Shown: positions 44,272 through 53,691, counted from the stretch's first letter. The stretch is DNA of 64,000 nucleotides from Paenibacillus taiwanensis DSM 18679 (GCF_000425125.1 NZ_KE384307.1:408508-472507); one strand, 5' to 3'. The notes: generated by a model from the sequence alone, not told the origin. Made by a program: numbers and translations.

Positions 44272-45336
44272 ATGAGCAAAATTAAAGTCGGTGTTATCGG
44301 TGCAGGCTCCATTTCCGAATGTCATCTGGACGGATACCAAAAAAATGATCATGTCGAAATTTACGCAATCTGTGATTTAAATGAGGAGCGAGCGAAGGCA
44401 AAAGCGGAAAAATACGGTGCCACTCACGTGTACACAGATTATAACGAGCTGCTTGCGAATGCTGATATTGATGCTGTTAGCATTTGTACATGGAACAACA
44501 CTCATGCTCCGATCAGTATTGCGGCAGTCAAGGCGGGTAAGCATGTGCTGGTCGAGAAGCCGATGTGTAAGACAGTAGAGGAAGCTCTGGCTGTAGAAGA
44601 GGCTGTGCGTACATCTGACCGCACGCTTCAAGTAGGTTACGTTCGTCGTTATGGTACCAACACTCAAGTGCTGAAGAAATTTATTGATGCGGGGGATTTG
44701 GGAGATATTTATTACGCAAAAGCATCTTGTATCCGTCGTCTCGGCAATCCTGGCGGGTGGTTCAGTGATGTTGAGCGTTCAGGCGGCGGTCCATTGATTG
44801 ATCTCGGTGTCCATGTCATCGATTTGTGCTGGTACATGATGGGCAAGCCCAAGGTCAAATCGGTCACTGGTAATACTTACAAGAAGCTTGGCAATCGTAA
44901 TCATATCGAAAATTATGATTTTTACAAAGCTGCGGACTATGATGCACAACATAATACGGTGGAGGACATGGCGAATGCTTTGATTCGGTTTGAAAATGGC
45001 GCATCGCTTGTCGTTGATGTCAGCTTCTCCTTGATGGCAAAAGAAGATGAGCTCAGCATGAAGCTATTTGGTGAAAAAGGTGGCGCGGAGATCGAGCCAA
45101 AGTTGGCGATCATCGGTGAAAAGCATAATACGATGATTAATATGACACCGCAGATCGATCATTTGAGCTTTGATTTTGATAAAGGATTCCAGAATGAAAT
45201 TGATCATTTTGTAAACTGCTGTCTGGGTAAGGAAGAAACGATCTGTCCAGTTGAGGACGGCGTCGAGATGCTCAAAATATTGTGTGGAATTTATGAGTCC
45301 AGTGCGACAGGACGCGAAGTTGTCTACTCCTCATAA
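44272..45336 (+). CDS. Gfo/Idh/MocA family oxidoreductase
   Basis: This 354-residue NAD(P)-dependent sugar or inositol dehydrogenase has an N-terminal Rossmann fold (KVGVIGAGSISECHLDGY, GxGxxx motif at about residues 8-13), CTWNNTHAPIS, the catalytic HVLVEKPMC (Lys of EKP) and the C-terminal domain with GGGPLIDLGVHVIDLCWYMMG, whose His/Asp act in catalysis. The frame extends back to 44158 into the previous gene, but GGAGGGGG precedes ATG 44272. It probably supplies a keto sugar to, or receives it from, the neighbouring epimerases. Confidence 0.92.
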   Translation: MSKIKVGVIGAGSISECHLDGYQKNDHVEIYAICDLNEERAKAKAEKYGATHVYTDYNELLANADIDAVSICTWNNTHAPISIAAVKAGKHVLVEKPMCKTVEEALAVEEAVRTSDRTLQVGYVRRYGTNTQVLKKFIDAGDLGDIYYAKASCIRRLGNPGGWFSDVERSGGGPLIDLGVHVIDLCWYMMGKPKVKSVTGNTYKKLGNRNHIENYDFYKAADYDAQHNTVEDMANALIRFENGASLVVDVSFSLMAKEDELSMKLFGEKGGAEIEPKLAIIGEKHNTMINMTPQIDHLSFDFDKGFQNEIDHFVNCCLGKEETICPVEDGVEMLKILCGIYESSATGREVVYSS

Positions 45337-45423
45337 CGTTAACCATACATTTGGGATCTATTCGTTGAAGTAGAAGAGAAGTTGTCAGTTCAGAAAAGTT
45401 CTAATAGAGGAGTGTACACGGGT

Positions 45424-46296
45424 ATGGTTAAGCTGAATAACCCTATAGGGGTCATTACAGATAGTTTTCGTTTGCCTGTAAGGGAAGCACTAGTCAAGGC
45501 CAAGGAAGTCGGCGCAGACGGCGTGCAAATATATGCCGTGTCAGGTGAAATGGACCCCGCTAATCTAAGTGCTGCGGCCCGTAAGGAACTAAAAGATTAT
45601 ATCGACAGTCTGGGACTGCAAGTATCCGCACTAGTTGGTGACCTTGGAGGTCACGGCTTTCAGGACAAGGAAGCTAATCCGGCCAAAATTGAGAAGTCGA
45701 AGCGGATTATGGATCTGGCATTTGATCTGGGTACCCATATCGTGACGACCCATATCGGGCTGGTGCCTCACGAGCAAAACTATATTTTCGATGAGATGCA
45801 AAAGTCGTGTGAAGAGTTGAGCTTATATGCAAACAGTTTAGGCGGGCATTTTGCGATTGAGACGGGTCCAGAAACAGCAGCACATTTGAAATCGTTCTTG
45901 GACACGCTCACAGGAAAAGGTGTGGCAGTTAACTTTGACCCAGCTAACATGGTCATGGTAACGGGAGATGATCCGGTACAAGGGATCATTACACTGAAAG
46001 ATTATGTGGTGCACACACATGTTAAGGACGGTGTGAAGCTGCGGGAAGTAGATCCGCGTGATGTATACGGGATGCTTGGCTACGAGCCGATGACGCATGA
46101 GAAAATTGCCGAGATGGCCACATCTGGCCCGTTTGCCGAGCTGCCATTAGGCGAGGGAAAAGTAGATTTTGATGCTTATTTCCGTGCCATTGCTGATATC
46201 GGGTACACCGGATATTTGACGATCGAACGAGAAGTGGGCGACTCGCCAGAAGTCGATATTCATAAGGCGGTACAATTTATTAAGCGTTACAAGTAA
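45424..46296 (+). CDS. Sugar phosphate isomerase/epimerase (second TIM barrel)
   Basis: This protein of about 290 residues has the same fold as the first gene of the unit but low similarity to it. Probable metal ligands lie in FAIETGPE (Glu), VNFDPANM (Asp), VVHTHVKDG (His) and YLTIERE (Glu). The start is uncertain: the frame is open to a TTG at 45382, and AGAGGAG sits 12 bases before ATG 45424, which gives the normal family N-terminus. It is 87 bases after the dehydrogenase. A terminator follows the gene. Confidence 0.86.
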   Translation: MVKLNNPIGVITDSFRLPVREALVKAKEVGADGVQIYAVSGEMDPANLSAAARKELKDYIDSLGLQVSALVGDLGGHGFQDKEANPAKIEKSKRIMDLAFDLGTHIVTTHIGLVPHEQNYIFDEMQKSCEELSLYANSLGGHFAIETGPETAAHLKSFLDTLTGKGVAVNFDPANMVMVTGDDPVQGIITLKDYVVHTHVKDGVKLREVDPRDVYGMLGYEPMTHEKIAEMATSGPFAELPLGEGKVDFDAYFRAIADIGYTGYLTIEREVGDSPEVDIHKAVQFIKRYK

Positions 46297-46399
46297 GCGT
46301 TATATGTAATAGATGATTAATTGTAATACGAAAACCGAAATTGACCGTGTCATGGCAGTTGACGCTAACGGCTAATTAAATAGTAAGAGATAATGTTGT

Positions 46400-46432
46400 C
46401 AAGCCGCCGTCGTATATCGGGCGGCTTGATTT
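46400..46432. terminator. Bidirectional terminator
   Basis: Stem CAAGCCGCC / GGCGGCTTG with an 11-base loop, followed by ATTTAT; it separates the sugar unit from the convergent MocR gene. Confidence 0.7.
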
Positions 46433-46435
46433 ATG

Positions 46436-47779
46436 TTACCATCTGATTGCCTGCTTCACTTCCTCAATAATCGCCTTCACACCATCATCGATGGATGCTG
46501 ACTTTGCTCTTGAGATGCTTATTCTTATAAACTTTTCTCGTTCCGCATATTCGTTCAAATAAAATCCCCGTCCAGACACGACGTGAACGTTCCGGTTAGC
46601 GAGACGTTTTATAAATTGCTCCAAATTAACTTTGTGCGGCAGCTTGAATTGAATATAAATTCCCGAATGAATGTCTGGAATCTCGATGAGTTCTGCCTCA
46701 TTATGGCGTGCTACTGCTTCGTTCAGTAGTTGGATCCGCTCTTTGTATTGTTTTATTATTTTATGCTTGTGCCGCTCGTACATGCCGTTATTGATATATA
46801 CCTCCAGCGCCGCCTGAGACAATAATGAGGTATCTCCGTATCTACTGGCATCTTTAAACTTGCTAATGAGGCAATCGGGCAGTACGGCTACCCCCAATCT
46901 TAAGCCTGGAAAAATAATTTTAGAAAAGCTCTTCACATAAATAACGTGCGAGGATCTGTTATAAGCAAATATAGGCTCATAATTGCGCAATGCACCCAAA
47001 TCTGCCATATAATCGTCCTCGATAATAAAAATATCGTATTTGGTAGCAAGCTCTGCGATTGCTTTTCTTTCCGCTGCGCTTAACGTGGTGCCAAGCGGAT
47101 TTTGGTATCTGGGCATCGTGTAAAAAAACTTGATGTTCCCGCTTTTGAAGTGTGCCTCAAGTACCTCCAAGTCAATCCCCGCTGCTGTACGGGCGATCCC
47201 GACGACAGGGATATTTTTGTTTTCCAAGTAACGCAAATAAATATCGTACCCTGGCTGCTCAACAAGAATTGTTGTCCCGCTGCCTGGGAAATCCATATTT
47301 GACAGCATCTCCAGCACTGGCTGAATGCCAGACGTAATAAAGATACGCGCTGCCGGTGCAAATACTTGATCACTAGCTAAATGCGAAACGAGTGTATGCC
47401 GCAGTTTATCAAGACCGTGGGTATCGCCGTATGTAAATAGGTTGTATTTATAAATATCAATCGCTTTATTCAAACAATGTTGAAAGTCCAAATAAGGAAA
47501 AACGTTGATATCCGGTGAAGCGGAGGCAAAATCAATCCGGTCATCATCTATGTCGTGACAACTATTTCCGAGTATGTCGACCACGTAGAAGCCACTCTGT
47601 GGAATCGAATAGATGGCATGACGTTTTTCTAGTTCGGTGTAAGCACGTGTAATTGTGCTAATGCTGCAATTGTATATTGCTGCGGCCCTTCGTACAGAAG
47701 GCAGCTTGTGGCCGGGTTTGTACTGCTGATTTTTAATTTTCTCTTCCATATCAGATAAGATGGCATCATATTTTCTCAT
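46436..47779 (-). CDS. MocR/GntR-type regulator with aminotransferase domain
   Basis: This 447-residue protein has an N-terminal winged helix of the GntR type (KPGHKLPSVRRAAAIYNCSISTITRAYTEL, about residues 20-50) and a class I aminotransferase-like domain. In the latter, TMPRYQNPLGTTLS and the PLP lysine in YVKSFSKIIFPGLRLGV are intact. MocR proteins use PLP or amino compounds as effectors. The frame continues upstream to 47848, but AAAGGAGGCAGC stands right before ATG 47779. It is divergent from an EamA transporter gene, a common pairing in which the regulator controls the transporter. Confidence 0.9.
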   Translation of the reverse strand: MRKYDAILSDMEEKIKNQQYKPGHKLPSVRRAAAIYNCSISTITRAYTELEKRHAIYSIPQSGFYVVDILGNSCHDIDDDRIDFASASPDINVFPYLDFQHCLNKAIDIYKYNLFTYGDTHGLDKLRHTLVSHLASDQVFAPAARIFITSGIQPVLEMLSNMDFPGSGTTILVEQPGYDIYLRYLENKNIPVVGIARTAAGIDLEVLEAHFKSGNIKFFYTMPRYQNPLGTTLSAAERKAIAELATKYDIFIIEDDYMADLGALRNYEPIFAYNRSSHVIYVKSFSKIIFPGLRLGVAVLPDCLISKFKDASRYGDTSLLSQAALEVYINNGMYERHKHKIIKQYKERIQLLNEAVARHNEAELIEIPDIHSGIYIQFKLPHKVNLEQFIKRLANRNVHVVSGRGFYLNEYAEREKFIRISISRAKSASIDDGVKAIIEEVKQAIRW

Positions 47780-47949
47780 CCCGCTGCCTCCTTTTATAAA
47801 GTCATATTTATTATACAGGAAGTAAACTGTACCGCTACAGTTTGGCAAAAAAGTCGTTTTTATGTTCGCTTTTTTGCCTTATTTTTAAGGTGACGGAGGA
47901 GACGTCCTCGGTTCAAATTCCCTAAAGAGGAAGAGAGGATTCTATCACG

Positions 47950-48693
47950 ATGCAATCTAAAGGCTTAAAGCTTGCTAATTTGTTAGCTGTACTGAACGCC
48001 GCGATTATCGGCTTCTCGTTTTTGTTTACGAAAGTGGCGCTCGAATACGCCCACCCGATGGATACGCTGACCTATCGGTTCGCTGCCTCATTTTTGATCA
48101 TGTCGATCCCCGTGGCATTCGGTTGGGTTAAGCTAAATTATTACGGCAAGCCTGTGTTTAAAGTGCTGCTGCTTGCTACGATGTACCCGCTCGGATTTTT
48201 TACGCTGCAAGCCTTTGGTTTACAGCATGCAACATCTTCTTTTCTACTCGTGTCCATTATTCAGCATGCAGCTGCTGGTACGTTTGACCGCTTTGTTGCG
48301 CCGCTTGCCAATAGCACATTTATTTTGTCGATCCTGTATCTAGGGGGGATTGCTTCGTTGCTAACTGCGCTGACAGCCAATTATATATTGTCAAAGATGG
48401 AAGCGTCGAAAATGAGTGTATTTACAAATCTGTCAACGATTGTGTCGCTTACAGCGGGAGCAATGTTTCTCGGTGAAGAAGTGAGGATATATCATCTGCT
48501 TGGTTCCGTCATGATTATTGGAGGTATAATTGGCACACATCGGTTTGGGCGCAAGAGGGCGTCTCAGCATAACGTCCAAGCGAGTGAAAACGTGGAAAAC
48601 GTGTTGGGGTGTAAGCTATCACGGTGGAATTTTAAGCGGATGAACATGCAGGCGATGCTATACAACTTCACCGGAGGTTGCGGCCCCCGGTGA
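47950..48693 (+). pseudogene. EamA/DMT transporter with internal deletion
   Basis: The frame codes for 247 residues. Residues 1-97 match the first membrane helices of a DMT transporter (LLAVLNAAIIGFSFLFTKVA ... FFTLQAFGLQHATSS). Residues 102-196 match the end of the second repeat (IIQHAAAGTFDRFVAP, ILYLGGIASLLTALTANYIL, SVFTNLSTIVSLTAGAMFLG). The end of the first EamA repeat and start of the second, normally about 90-100 residues, are missing in frame around 48241-48260. A 45-residue tail after residue 200 is unlike the family. It is probably non-functional, though still translatable behind AAGAGGAAGAGAGG. Confidence 0.7.
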
Positions 48694-48712
48694 ATAGTTG
48701 TCAGGCAGAATG

Positions 48713-48734
48713 CTCTAGCCTCATAAGGCTAGAG
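48713..48734. repeat. Hairpin overlapping the end of the M1-like gene
   Basis: CTCTAGCC-TCATAA-GGCTAGAG is a perfect eight-base inverted repeat that includes the minus-strand stop codon. A second repeat TTCACCGG / CCGGTGAA lies at about 48667-48694 at the end of the EamA frame. Neither has a T run. Confidence 0.5.
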
Positions 48735-50225
48735 GGGAGGCTTAGAATGAGTAAGCAACACTTCCAAGTCAGCCTTTGCTTTAGGACTAATTTGCGTACT
48801 TACCGTATTCAGGAGGCCGCTGACAGAGGTCATTTTACCAGAATAAGTTTTATAGAAAGATTGTATCCAACTATTAAATGCCTCTATGTTATATTGATTT
48901 ATCCACTCCATAAGCGCAGCGGTTCCTTTTGCCTGATAATGCAGCTCGGCGTCAGCACCTAGTCTTACTGCGGGTGCTGCGGGAGGATACATATTTGTAT
49001 TAATGAGCGCAGGTTGAGGCCATCGTTTATTATTGTCATTATACTCAAAATAGGCTGCCAAAAATGCGGATAGTCCGTCGCTAATAAAGCCGTCTGTACT
49101 CGCATTGGAGCCAATTGCATTTTGAGTCCATTGCTTCGCTATAGCACGGATTAACTCATCCCGCTGAACGAAACCATCTGGTTGGCGACTGAATACGACG
49201 ATTCCATCAGGGCTGTAAGACATACCAGCGTAGGGCGCTTCTACTAGCTTCAGCTCAGCATAAGGCAAAGGTCCGACTGTAGCAGAAAGCCAATCAGCTA
49301 CTGAAGCTGCGGTGTCAAGGACGGAAGTGTAATCTACAGACTGCTGATCGTTTAATGAATGAATCCGATGGACAGTTACACGCAAATGATTTGCTAACGT
49401 ACGTTCACCTTCCTGCTTGTAGCGGCCCCCATAGAAAGCAAATTGTCTGCTTGTTTCGGACTTCGTTTCGAGCAGCAGTCGTCCATCTATATGTTGGCGA
49501 TGAATTTCTTGTCCAGTAGTAATTATTTCCCAAGCCTCAGGTACATCAAGTATGACATGATATTGCCCCATTGGGTAGAAATCGCTGCGGTATGAAGAGT
49601 TATACGGCACACGATTCCACCCGCGATCGGCTTGCTTATATACAGCAAGCTGTGGCGTCCACATGAAGCCGCCTACCGTGTGATCGCTGTAGCTTAGCGC
49701 GTGAGCGCCAAAAGGAACTTTGACCTCGTATCTGATCGTGAGCTGAGTTGTTGCCCCCGGGAGCAGCTTTTTTGGGAGCTTTATCGTTAACGCCTGATTT
49801 TGATGGATATAAGTTAGCGACTTGCCATTTGCTGTTGTAACCGAGTAAGTAGTCACGCCACCCTGAAAATTGTCTGCTGCATTTCGATTGCCCACTTGCT
49901 TTGTTTCCAGTAACGCTTGATTAAGCTGCCTCTCACGTATAGGTTGTGTGGAAAGGTTGCGATACATATCTGCGAACCAATGAAATACGAGTTCGGACAA
50001 AGGATCACCGTATTCATTTCTAAACGTAATATTGGCCGTTGCTTGCAGCGTATGGCTATTATCCAGCCATCGTGCATGAATATCATATAGAAGTGGCGGG
50101 TCGGTACGGGCCGCTTCACCAATAGCCGACCGCTGGTTGATCTTAATACCCGCCAGTACGATGAAAATAATAATAAACAGCATAGCGATAATCATTAATG
50201 TGCGCTGGGGTTTAAATCGGTACAT
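48729..50225 (-). CDS. M1 aminopeptidase-like membrane-anchored protein lacking zinc ligands
   Basis: This 498-residue protein has one N-terminal membrane segment (about residues 10-26) and an extracellular M1-peptidase-like body: an N-terminal beta domain (LSELVFHWFADMYRN) and GAHALSYSDHTVGGFMWTPQ. The substrate-binding-like segment is APYAGMSYSPDGIVVF (330-345). Where active enzymes have HEIAHQW, this protein has RAIAKQW (360-366), and the later EGL is DGL (383-385). Both zinc histidines and the first glutamate are thus replaced, so it should be catalytically inactive or act as a binding protein. Start ATG 50225 follows AAGGAGTCC. Confidence 0.78.
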   Translation of the reverse strand: MYRFKPQRTLMIIAMLFIIIFIVLAGIKINQRSAIGEAARTDPPLLYDIHARWLDNSHTLQATANITFRNEYGDPLSELVFHWFADMYRNLSTQPIRERQLNQALLETKQVGNRNAADNFQGGVTTYSVTTANGKSLTYIHQNQALTIKLPKKLLPGATTQLTIRYEVKVPFGAHALSYSDHTVGGFMWTPQLAVYKQADRGWNRVPYNSSYRSDFYPMGQYHVILDVPEAWEIITTGQEIHRQHIDGRLLLETKSETSRQFAFYGGRYKQEGERTLANHLRVTVHRIHSLNDQQSVDYTSVLDTAASVADWLSATVGPLPYAELKLVEAPYAGMSYSPDGIVVFSRQPDGFVQRDELIRAIAKQWTQNAIGSNASTDGFISDGLSAFLAAYFEYNDNNKRWPQPALINTNMYPPAAPAVRLGADAELHYQAKGTAALMEWINQYNIEAFNSWIQSFYKTYSGKMTSVSGLLNTVSTQISPKAKADLEVLLTHSKPPL

Positions 50226-50444
50226 ACCAATAGGACTCCTTCCTGCTTCGTCAATCTTAATTGAAGATATTAGATACCTAAGATTAACTGTATCGCAAAC
50301 AGGAACGATGAAGTATTGATATGACTTACAACAAGCTTACAGCATTGTAATCAACTTCCATGTCTTTACTAGGCGGTGGTCCACCTGCGCCTGAACATCC
50401 TATTGTGCTAGAATTATGAGGCCCAAAAGGCAGAGTTACTGGTG

Positions 50445-50777
50445 TTAGGTAGAGGTTCGAGGCGCCCACAGAATGATGGCAACACCAATGATGCAGATGG
50501 CTGCACCGATCACATCGTAGCGATCAGGGAGCTTTTTGTCTACTAGCCATCCCCACAAGACGGCTAGTACTATAAACACACCGCCATAAGCGGCGTACAC
50601 TCGCCCGAAGGAGGGAAAATGTTGGAGTGTAGGTACGATGCCATATCCAATCAAGATTAAGCTGCCTACAATACCGTACCAGAATGGCTTGGCTTCGCGA
50701 AGCCATAACCACACGAGATATCCGCCCCCAATTTCAGCCAGACCAGCAGCGATAAAAAGTAAAATAGCTATAAACAC
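50445..50777 (-). CDS. YnfA family membrane protein (UPF0060)
   Basis: This 110-residue protein has four membrane helices. The family markers are [21 protein letters not shown] (about residues 13-33), [24 protein letters not shown] and [18 protein letters not shown]. YnfA-type proteins resemble small multidrug transporters, but their substrate is uncertain. The start is a GTG at 50777, supported by AGGAGAGGAGC about ten bases upstream. It stands alone. Confidence 0.9.
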   Translation of the reverse strand: MFIAILLFIAAGLAEIGGGYLVWLWLREAKPFWYGIVGSLILIGYGIVPTLQHFPSFGRVYAAYGGVFIVLAVLWGWLVDKKLPDRYDVIGAAICIIGVAIILWAPRTST

Positions 50778-50884
50778 TTCGTACCTGCTCCTCTCCTATT
50801 TGAAAAATGATAAGTTTCTCCATTATTATAGCGCAGCATGTTTGAAAAGGAAGGCGAGGTTCTTGTTCAGGGCAGCTGTTTAAA

Positions 50885-50918
50885 CTAAAAAAGAGCATGG
50901 GCAGTGCTTCCCATGCTC
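50885..50918 (-). terminator. Terminator of FkbM gene
   Basis: On the minus strand GAGCATGGG / CCCATGCTC with an eight-base loop is followed by six Ts. Confidence 0.85.
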
Positions 50919-50963
50919 GCTTATTTAGGATAAAGGATAACCAACCAAGACGGACAAGCTAGC

Positions 50964-51746
50964 CTAGCACATTAACATAAACGGATAATTGCCTTCTTGA
51001 ATGACCTGCTCAAGTATAATTGGTACGGGCAGTCCCTCTTGAGACAGCATGTAGAACGACTTACCCCAGTCGTAATGATACTTCTTCAGCAGCTCAGTAA
51101 ATGCTTCCCAGCGATGCTGCATCATAGCTTTATTGACTTCAAAGACGGTTACGTTAACTTTATGTCGTATCAGCTGTTCCATACCTAAGAAAGCTTCGTA
51201 TTCGCCTCCTTCTATATCAATCTTAAGCCAATCGATACGGGACAAATGCTCCAGCTCTTGATCAAGAACAGCTGCTTTTACGGATACAGTTTCGAACTCA
51301 TCGATGTAATGCTGGTTATAGGTTTCGTCATGCATACGAATCGAACTGTTTCCCATAAACCGCTTTGCGACATGGAACGTTACATCTCCTGGCTCGTTAA
51401 ACACTGCTTTTTGCTGCACCTGTGTACGGTCGTGCAAATAATTTAATGACAAGTTGTCATTCAGGAAATGGAGCAAATGCGGATTTGCTTCATAGGCATA
51501 CAATTGTCCTGTATGACCGATCAGATGGCCAAGCAGAACGGAAAAATAACCGATATTTGCACCTACATCCACCACAACTTGACCTGGCTTAACCATACGT
51601 GAAAAGTAATTTGTTAAGGGAGACTCAAATACCCCCGTAAGCGCTAAAAAGGGCATCAAGCTTAAATCGTCTGACGGACAGACAAGCAGGCCGCCGTATC
51701 CCGTTTTTAACAGCATGCGCTGGTTGCCAATGTAGCACGCATCCAT
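50964..51746 (-). CDS. FkbM family methyltransferase
   Basis: This 260-residue SAM-dependent methyltransferase has motif I in VVVDVGANIGYFSVLLGHL (residues about 57-75), the acidic second-strand residue in YAYEANP, and the FkbM-specific DWLKIDIEGGEYEAFLGME near 170-190. Such enzymes methylate hydroxyl groups on polyketides, sugars or glycans; nothing nearby tells the substrate. The GTACTATGG-type start has GAGGTGG upstream. It has its own terminator. Confidence 0.88.
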   Translation of the reverse strand: MDACYIGNQRMLLKTGYGGLLVCPSDDLSLMPFLALTGVFESPLTNYFSRMVKPGQVVVDVGANIGYFSVLLGHLIGHTGQLYAYEANPHLLHFLNDNLSLNYLHDRTQVQQKAVFNEPGDVTFHVAKRFMGNSSIRMHDETYNQHYIDEFETVSVKAAVLDQELEHLSRIDWLKIDIEGGEYEAFLGMEQLIRHKVNVTVFEVNKAMMQHRWEAFTELLKKYHYDWGKSFYMLSQEGLPVPIILEQVIQEGNYPFMLMC

Positions 51747-51927
51747 AGTACCACCTCATCTTGTATGCATTTGCCTCTCGTAGAAGGCTGTTAATAAGCA
51801 GTTTATGGGTGGTTAAGGCGTTGCATGCCTTGGTGGCTCGGATTGGTCCGTTGCACAATGACACTATTTTATGTATAGATGATGCGCGGCGAGATATAAC
51901 GGCCCTTTAGTGCTGTTCACGTTATGA

Positions 51928-52317
51928 TCATATGTTAACTTGATAGGCTAACGCTAATTCATCCCCAGTACGGCCGCGTATTCCCCAATTATGCTTGGGG
52001 GACTCCATAATTGTGATTTCAATATCATCTGCTCCGATATCCAGCTGCTCTGTAATGTGCTGGTATAGCAAGTGGATCAGACGTTTTTTGGTTTCGATGG
52101 AACGGCCTTCAAACATCACAATTTCGATTATCGTATATTTGGTGCTTCTGTCAGAAGGATAACTGAAGTCCTCTGGCTCCAGGTGGATAAAACGATGAAA
52201 CTTTTTGCCTGGTGGATATTGTAACGCTTCCACAATGCAGGCGTGAATAATCATCGACAATTGTGCTTGTCGCGGCTTTAATTCGGATCGAATGCCGTAT
52301 ACCTTGACTTGTCCCAT
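51928..52317 (-). CDS. Tautomerase family protein
   Basis: This 129-residue protein matches the tautomerase/MIF-like family in its longer two-repeat form: KVYGIRSELKPRQAQLSMII, KKFHRFIHLEPEDFSYPSDRS and TIIEIVMFEGRSIETKKRLI are typical. Classical tautomerases need Pro as the residue after the start Met; here it is Gly-2, so the catalytic proline is absent at this position and activity in the usual sense is doubtful. The start ATG 52317 has GGGGGCTC about 12 bases upstream. It stands alone. Confidence 0.8.
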   Translation of the reverse strand: MGQVKVYGIRSELKPRQAQLSMIIHACIVEALQYPPGKKFHRFIHLEPEDFSYPSDRSTKYTIIEIVMFEGRSIETKKRLIHLLYQHITEQLDIGADDIEITIMESPKHNWGIRGRTGDELALAYQVNI

Positions 52318-52422
52318 CAGGTAATGAGCCCCCTGTATATGAAGTGGTGATAGACCTTAAAATACATTATAATAACTCTTAGATAAAGTTTCCATATTTT
52401 ACTCATAAAAAGGGGAGTCATC

Positions 52423-53223
52423 ATGATTTTGTTGGACGCCAAGCCGCTTCACCGGCTCTTGCAGCCTCTAATTGAACAGATGACGTATGTTCCTTCGCTT
52501 GTACATGCCGTACTGCATGACAACATTGAAGGTTCGGTCTGGGTAAACGATAACCTCCATCCAACCACCGCGGTTATTGGCACAAGCAACGGCTTATTTG
52601 CTGTATTGGGGAATGCGGCAGATCACCATGTGCATATATGGCTGAACAGCCTATACACGTACCGATATCGTGAGTCAAACAAGCGCTTTTCAGTGTTTGT
52701 GACTTCATCGGAATGGGAGCAGGTGCTGACCGAGATGATGGGGGAGGACGGCGAGCGGCATCGCAGAGCCTCTTACGTACTGCGTCATAAGCTGGATTCA
52801 TTTCCTCCTGCCTATGTGGAGGCAGGATTTGGACTTAAGCGTATAACGCCGGAGACGATACGAGAAAGCTTAATGTTTAATGTTGCTTATTACGAAGAGT
52901 ATTGGGGTTCTGTCTCGCGTTTTTTACGAAAAGGGTTCGGATATGCCATTACTTACGAGGAACGAATTGTATGTGAATGTACAGCGATCTTTCTTGGACA
53001 TCCCTATGTAGAAGTGGACATCGCGACTCATCCAGAATTTCGCGGGTTAGGGCTAGGTCGTATTGCCGCTGCTGCATTTATTCAGCATAGTTGGCGTCTT
53101 GGCCTAATGCCGCGGTGGGAATGTAATATTGATAACAAGTCGTCGATGCGCCTGGCGGAGAAGCTAAGCTTCTCTCATGCCAATGCCTATACGGTCATAG
53201 CGAAGGCTAAGGTTTCTAGTTAA
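52423..53223 (+). CDS. GNAT family N-acetyltransferase (GNAT_acetyltran type)
   Basis: This 266-residue protein has an N-terminal domain of unknown role (about 1-130) and a C-terminal acetyltransferase fold. The acetyl-CoA motif is VDIATHPEFRGLGLGRIAAAAFI (about residues 193-215), followed by PRWECNIDNKSSMRLAEKLSF, typical of this larger GNAT subgroup. The acceptor is unknown. AAGGGGAGTC precedes ATG 52423. Confidence 0.88.
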   Translation: MILLDAKPLHRLLQPLIEQMTYVPSLVHAVLHDNIEGSVWVNDNLHPTTAVIGTSNGLFAVLGNAADHHVHIWLNSLYTYRYRESNKRFSVFVTSSEWEQVLTEMMGEDGERHRRASYVLRHKLDSFPPAYVEAGFGLKRITPETIRESLMFNVAYYEEYWGSVSRFLRKGFGYAITYEERIVCECTAIFLGHPYVEVDIATHPEFRGLGLGRIAAAAFIQHSWRLGLMPRWECNIDNKSSMRLAEKLSFSHANAYTVIAKAKVSS

Positions 53224-53267
53224 AGGGGTTTAAGTTCGCGATCTGTCTATGTTTACGTTTATCCATA

Positions 53268-53294
53268 CAAGAGGACCACGAAGTGGTCCTCTTG
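53268..53294. terminator. Perfect hairpin between convergent genes
   Basis: CAAGAGGACCAC / GTGGTCCTCTTG, 12 base pairs and a three-base loop, without a T run; between the GNAT gene and convergent yciI-like gene. Confidence 0.6.
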
Positions 53295-53318
53295 GCGTTA
53301 CTGTTAAACATTAAATAT

Positions 53319-53579
53319 TTAATATTTAATGTCCCATTCCCGAAGATGCAGACTGCGTACGCCCTCTACCACATATGGGTCGTTCTCCGCCAACTGCTGC
53401 GCTTCCTCTAGCGAATCTGCTTTGTAAATGACCATGCCGCCTGAACCGTCCTTGAATGGACCTTTCAAGTGTACTTTTCCTTGCTCGCTCAGTGCAGCCA
53501 AGTACTCTAAATGCTGCGGACGTAACGTCAAATTTCTGGATTCATCTAACATGTCTAATACTGCTGCGAAGTATGCCAT
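53319..53579 (-). CDS. YciI family protein
   Basis: This 86-residue protein belongs to the YciI/DUF family with a ferredoxin-like fold. Its catalytic-type pair (His and Asp) is suggested by LRPQHLEYLAALSEQGKVHLKGPF and AENDPYVVEGV. Members resemble dehalogenases or dehydratases, but no function is established. The frame opens 11 codons earlier, but AAGGAGATC lies before ATG 53579. Neighbours give no clue. Confidence 0.88.
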   Translation of the reverse strand: MAYFAAVLDMLDESRNLTLRPQHLEYLAALSEQGKVHLKGPFKDGSGGMVIYKADSLEEAQQLAENDPYVVEGVRSLHLREWDIKY

Positions 53580-53691
53580 ATGTACGATCTCCTTACATCC
53601 AATTGGATTCATTCTGTGATTCTGTAAACTATTATAGCCTAACGGGGATAGTTGTGCAGCGTGTATACATACGGGCTTTCAGACAGCAACC

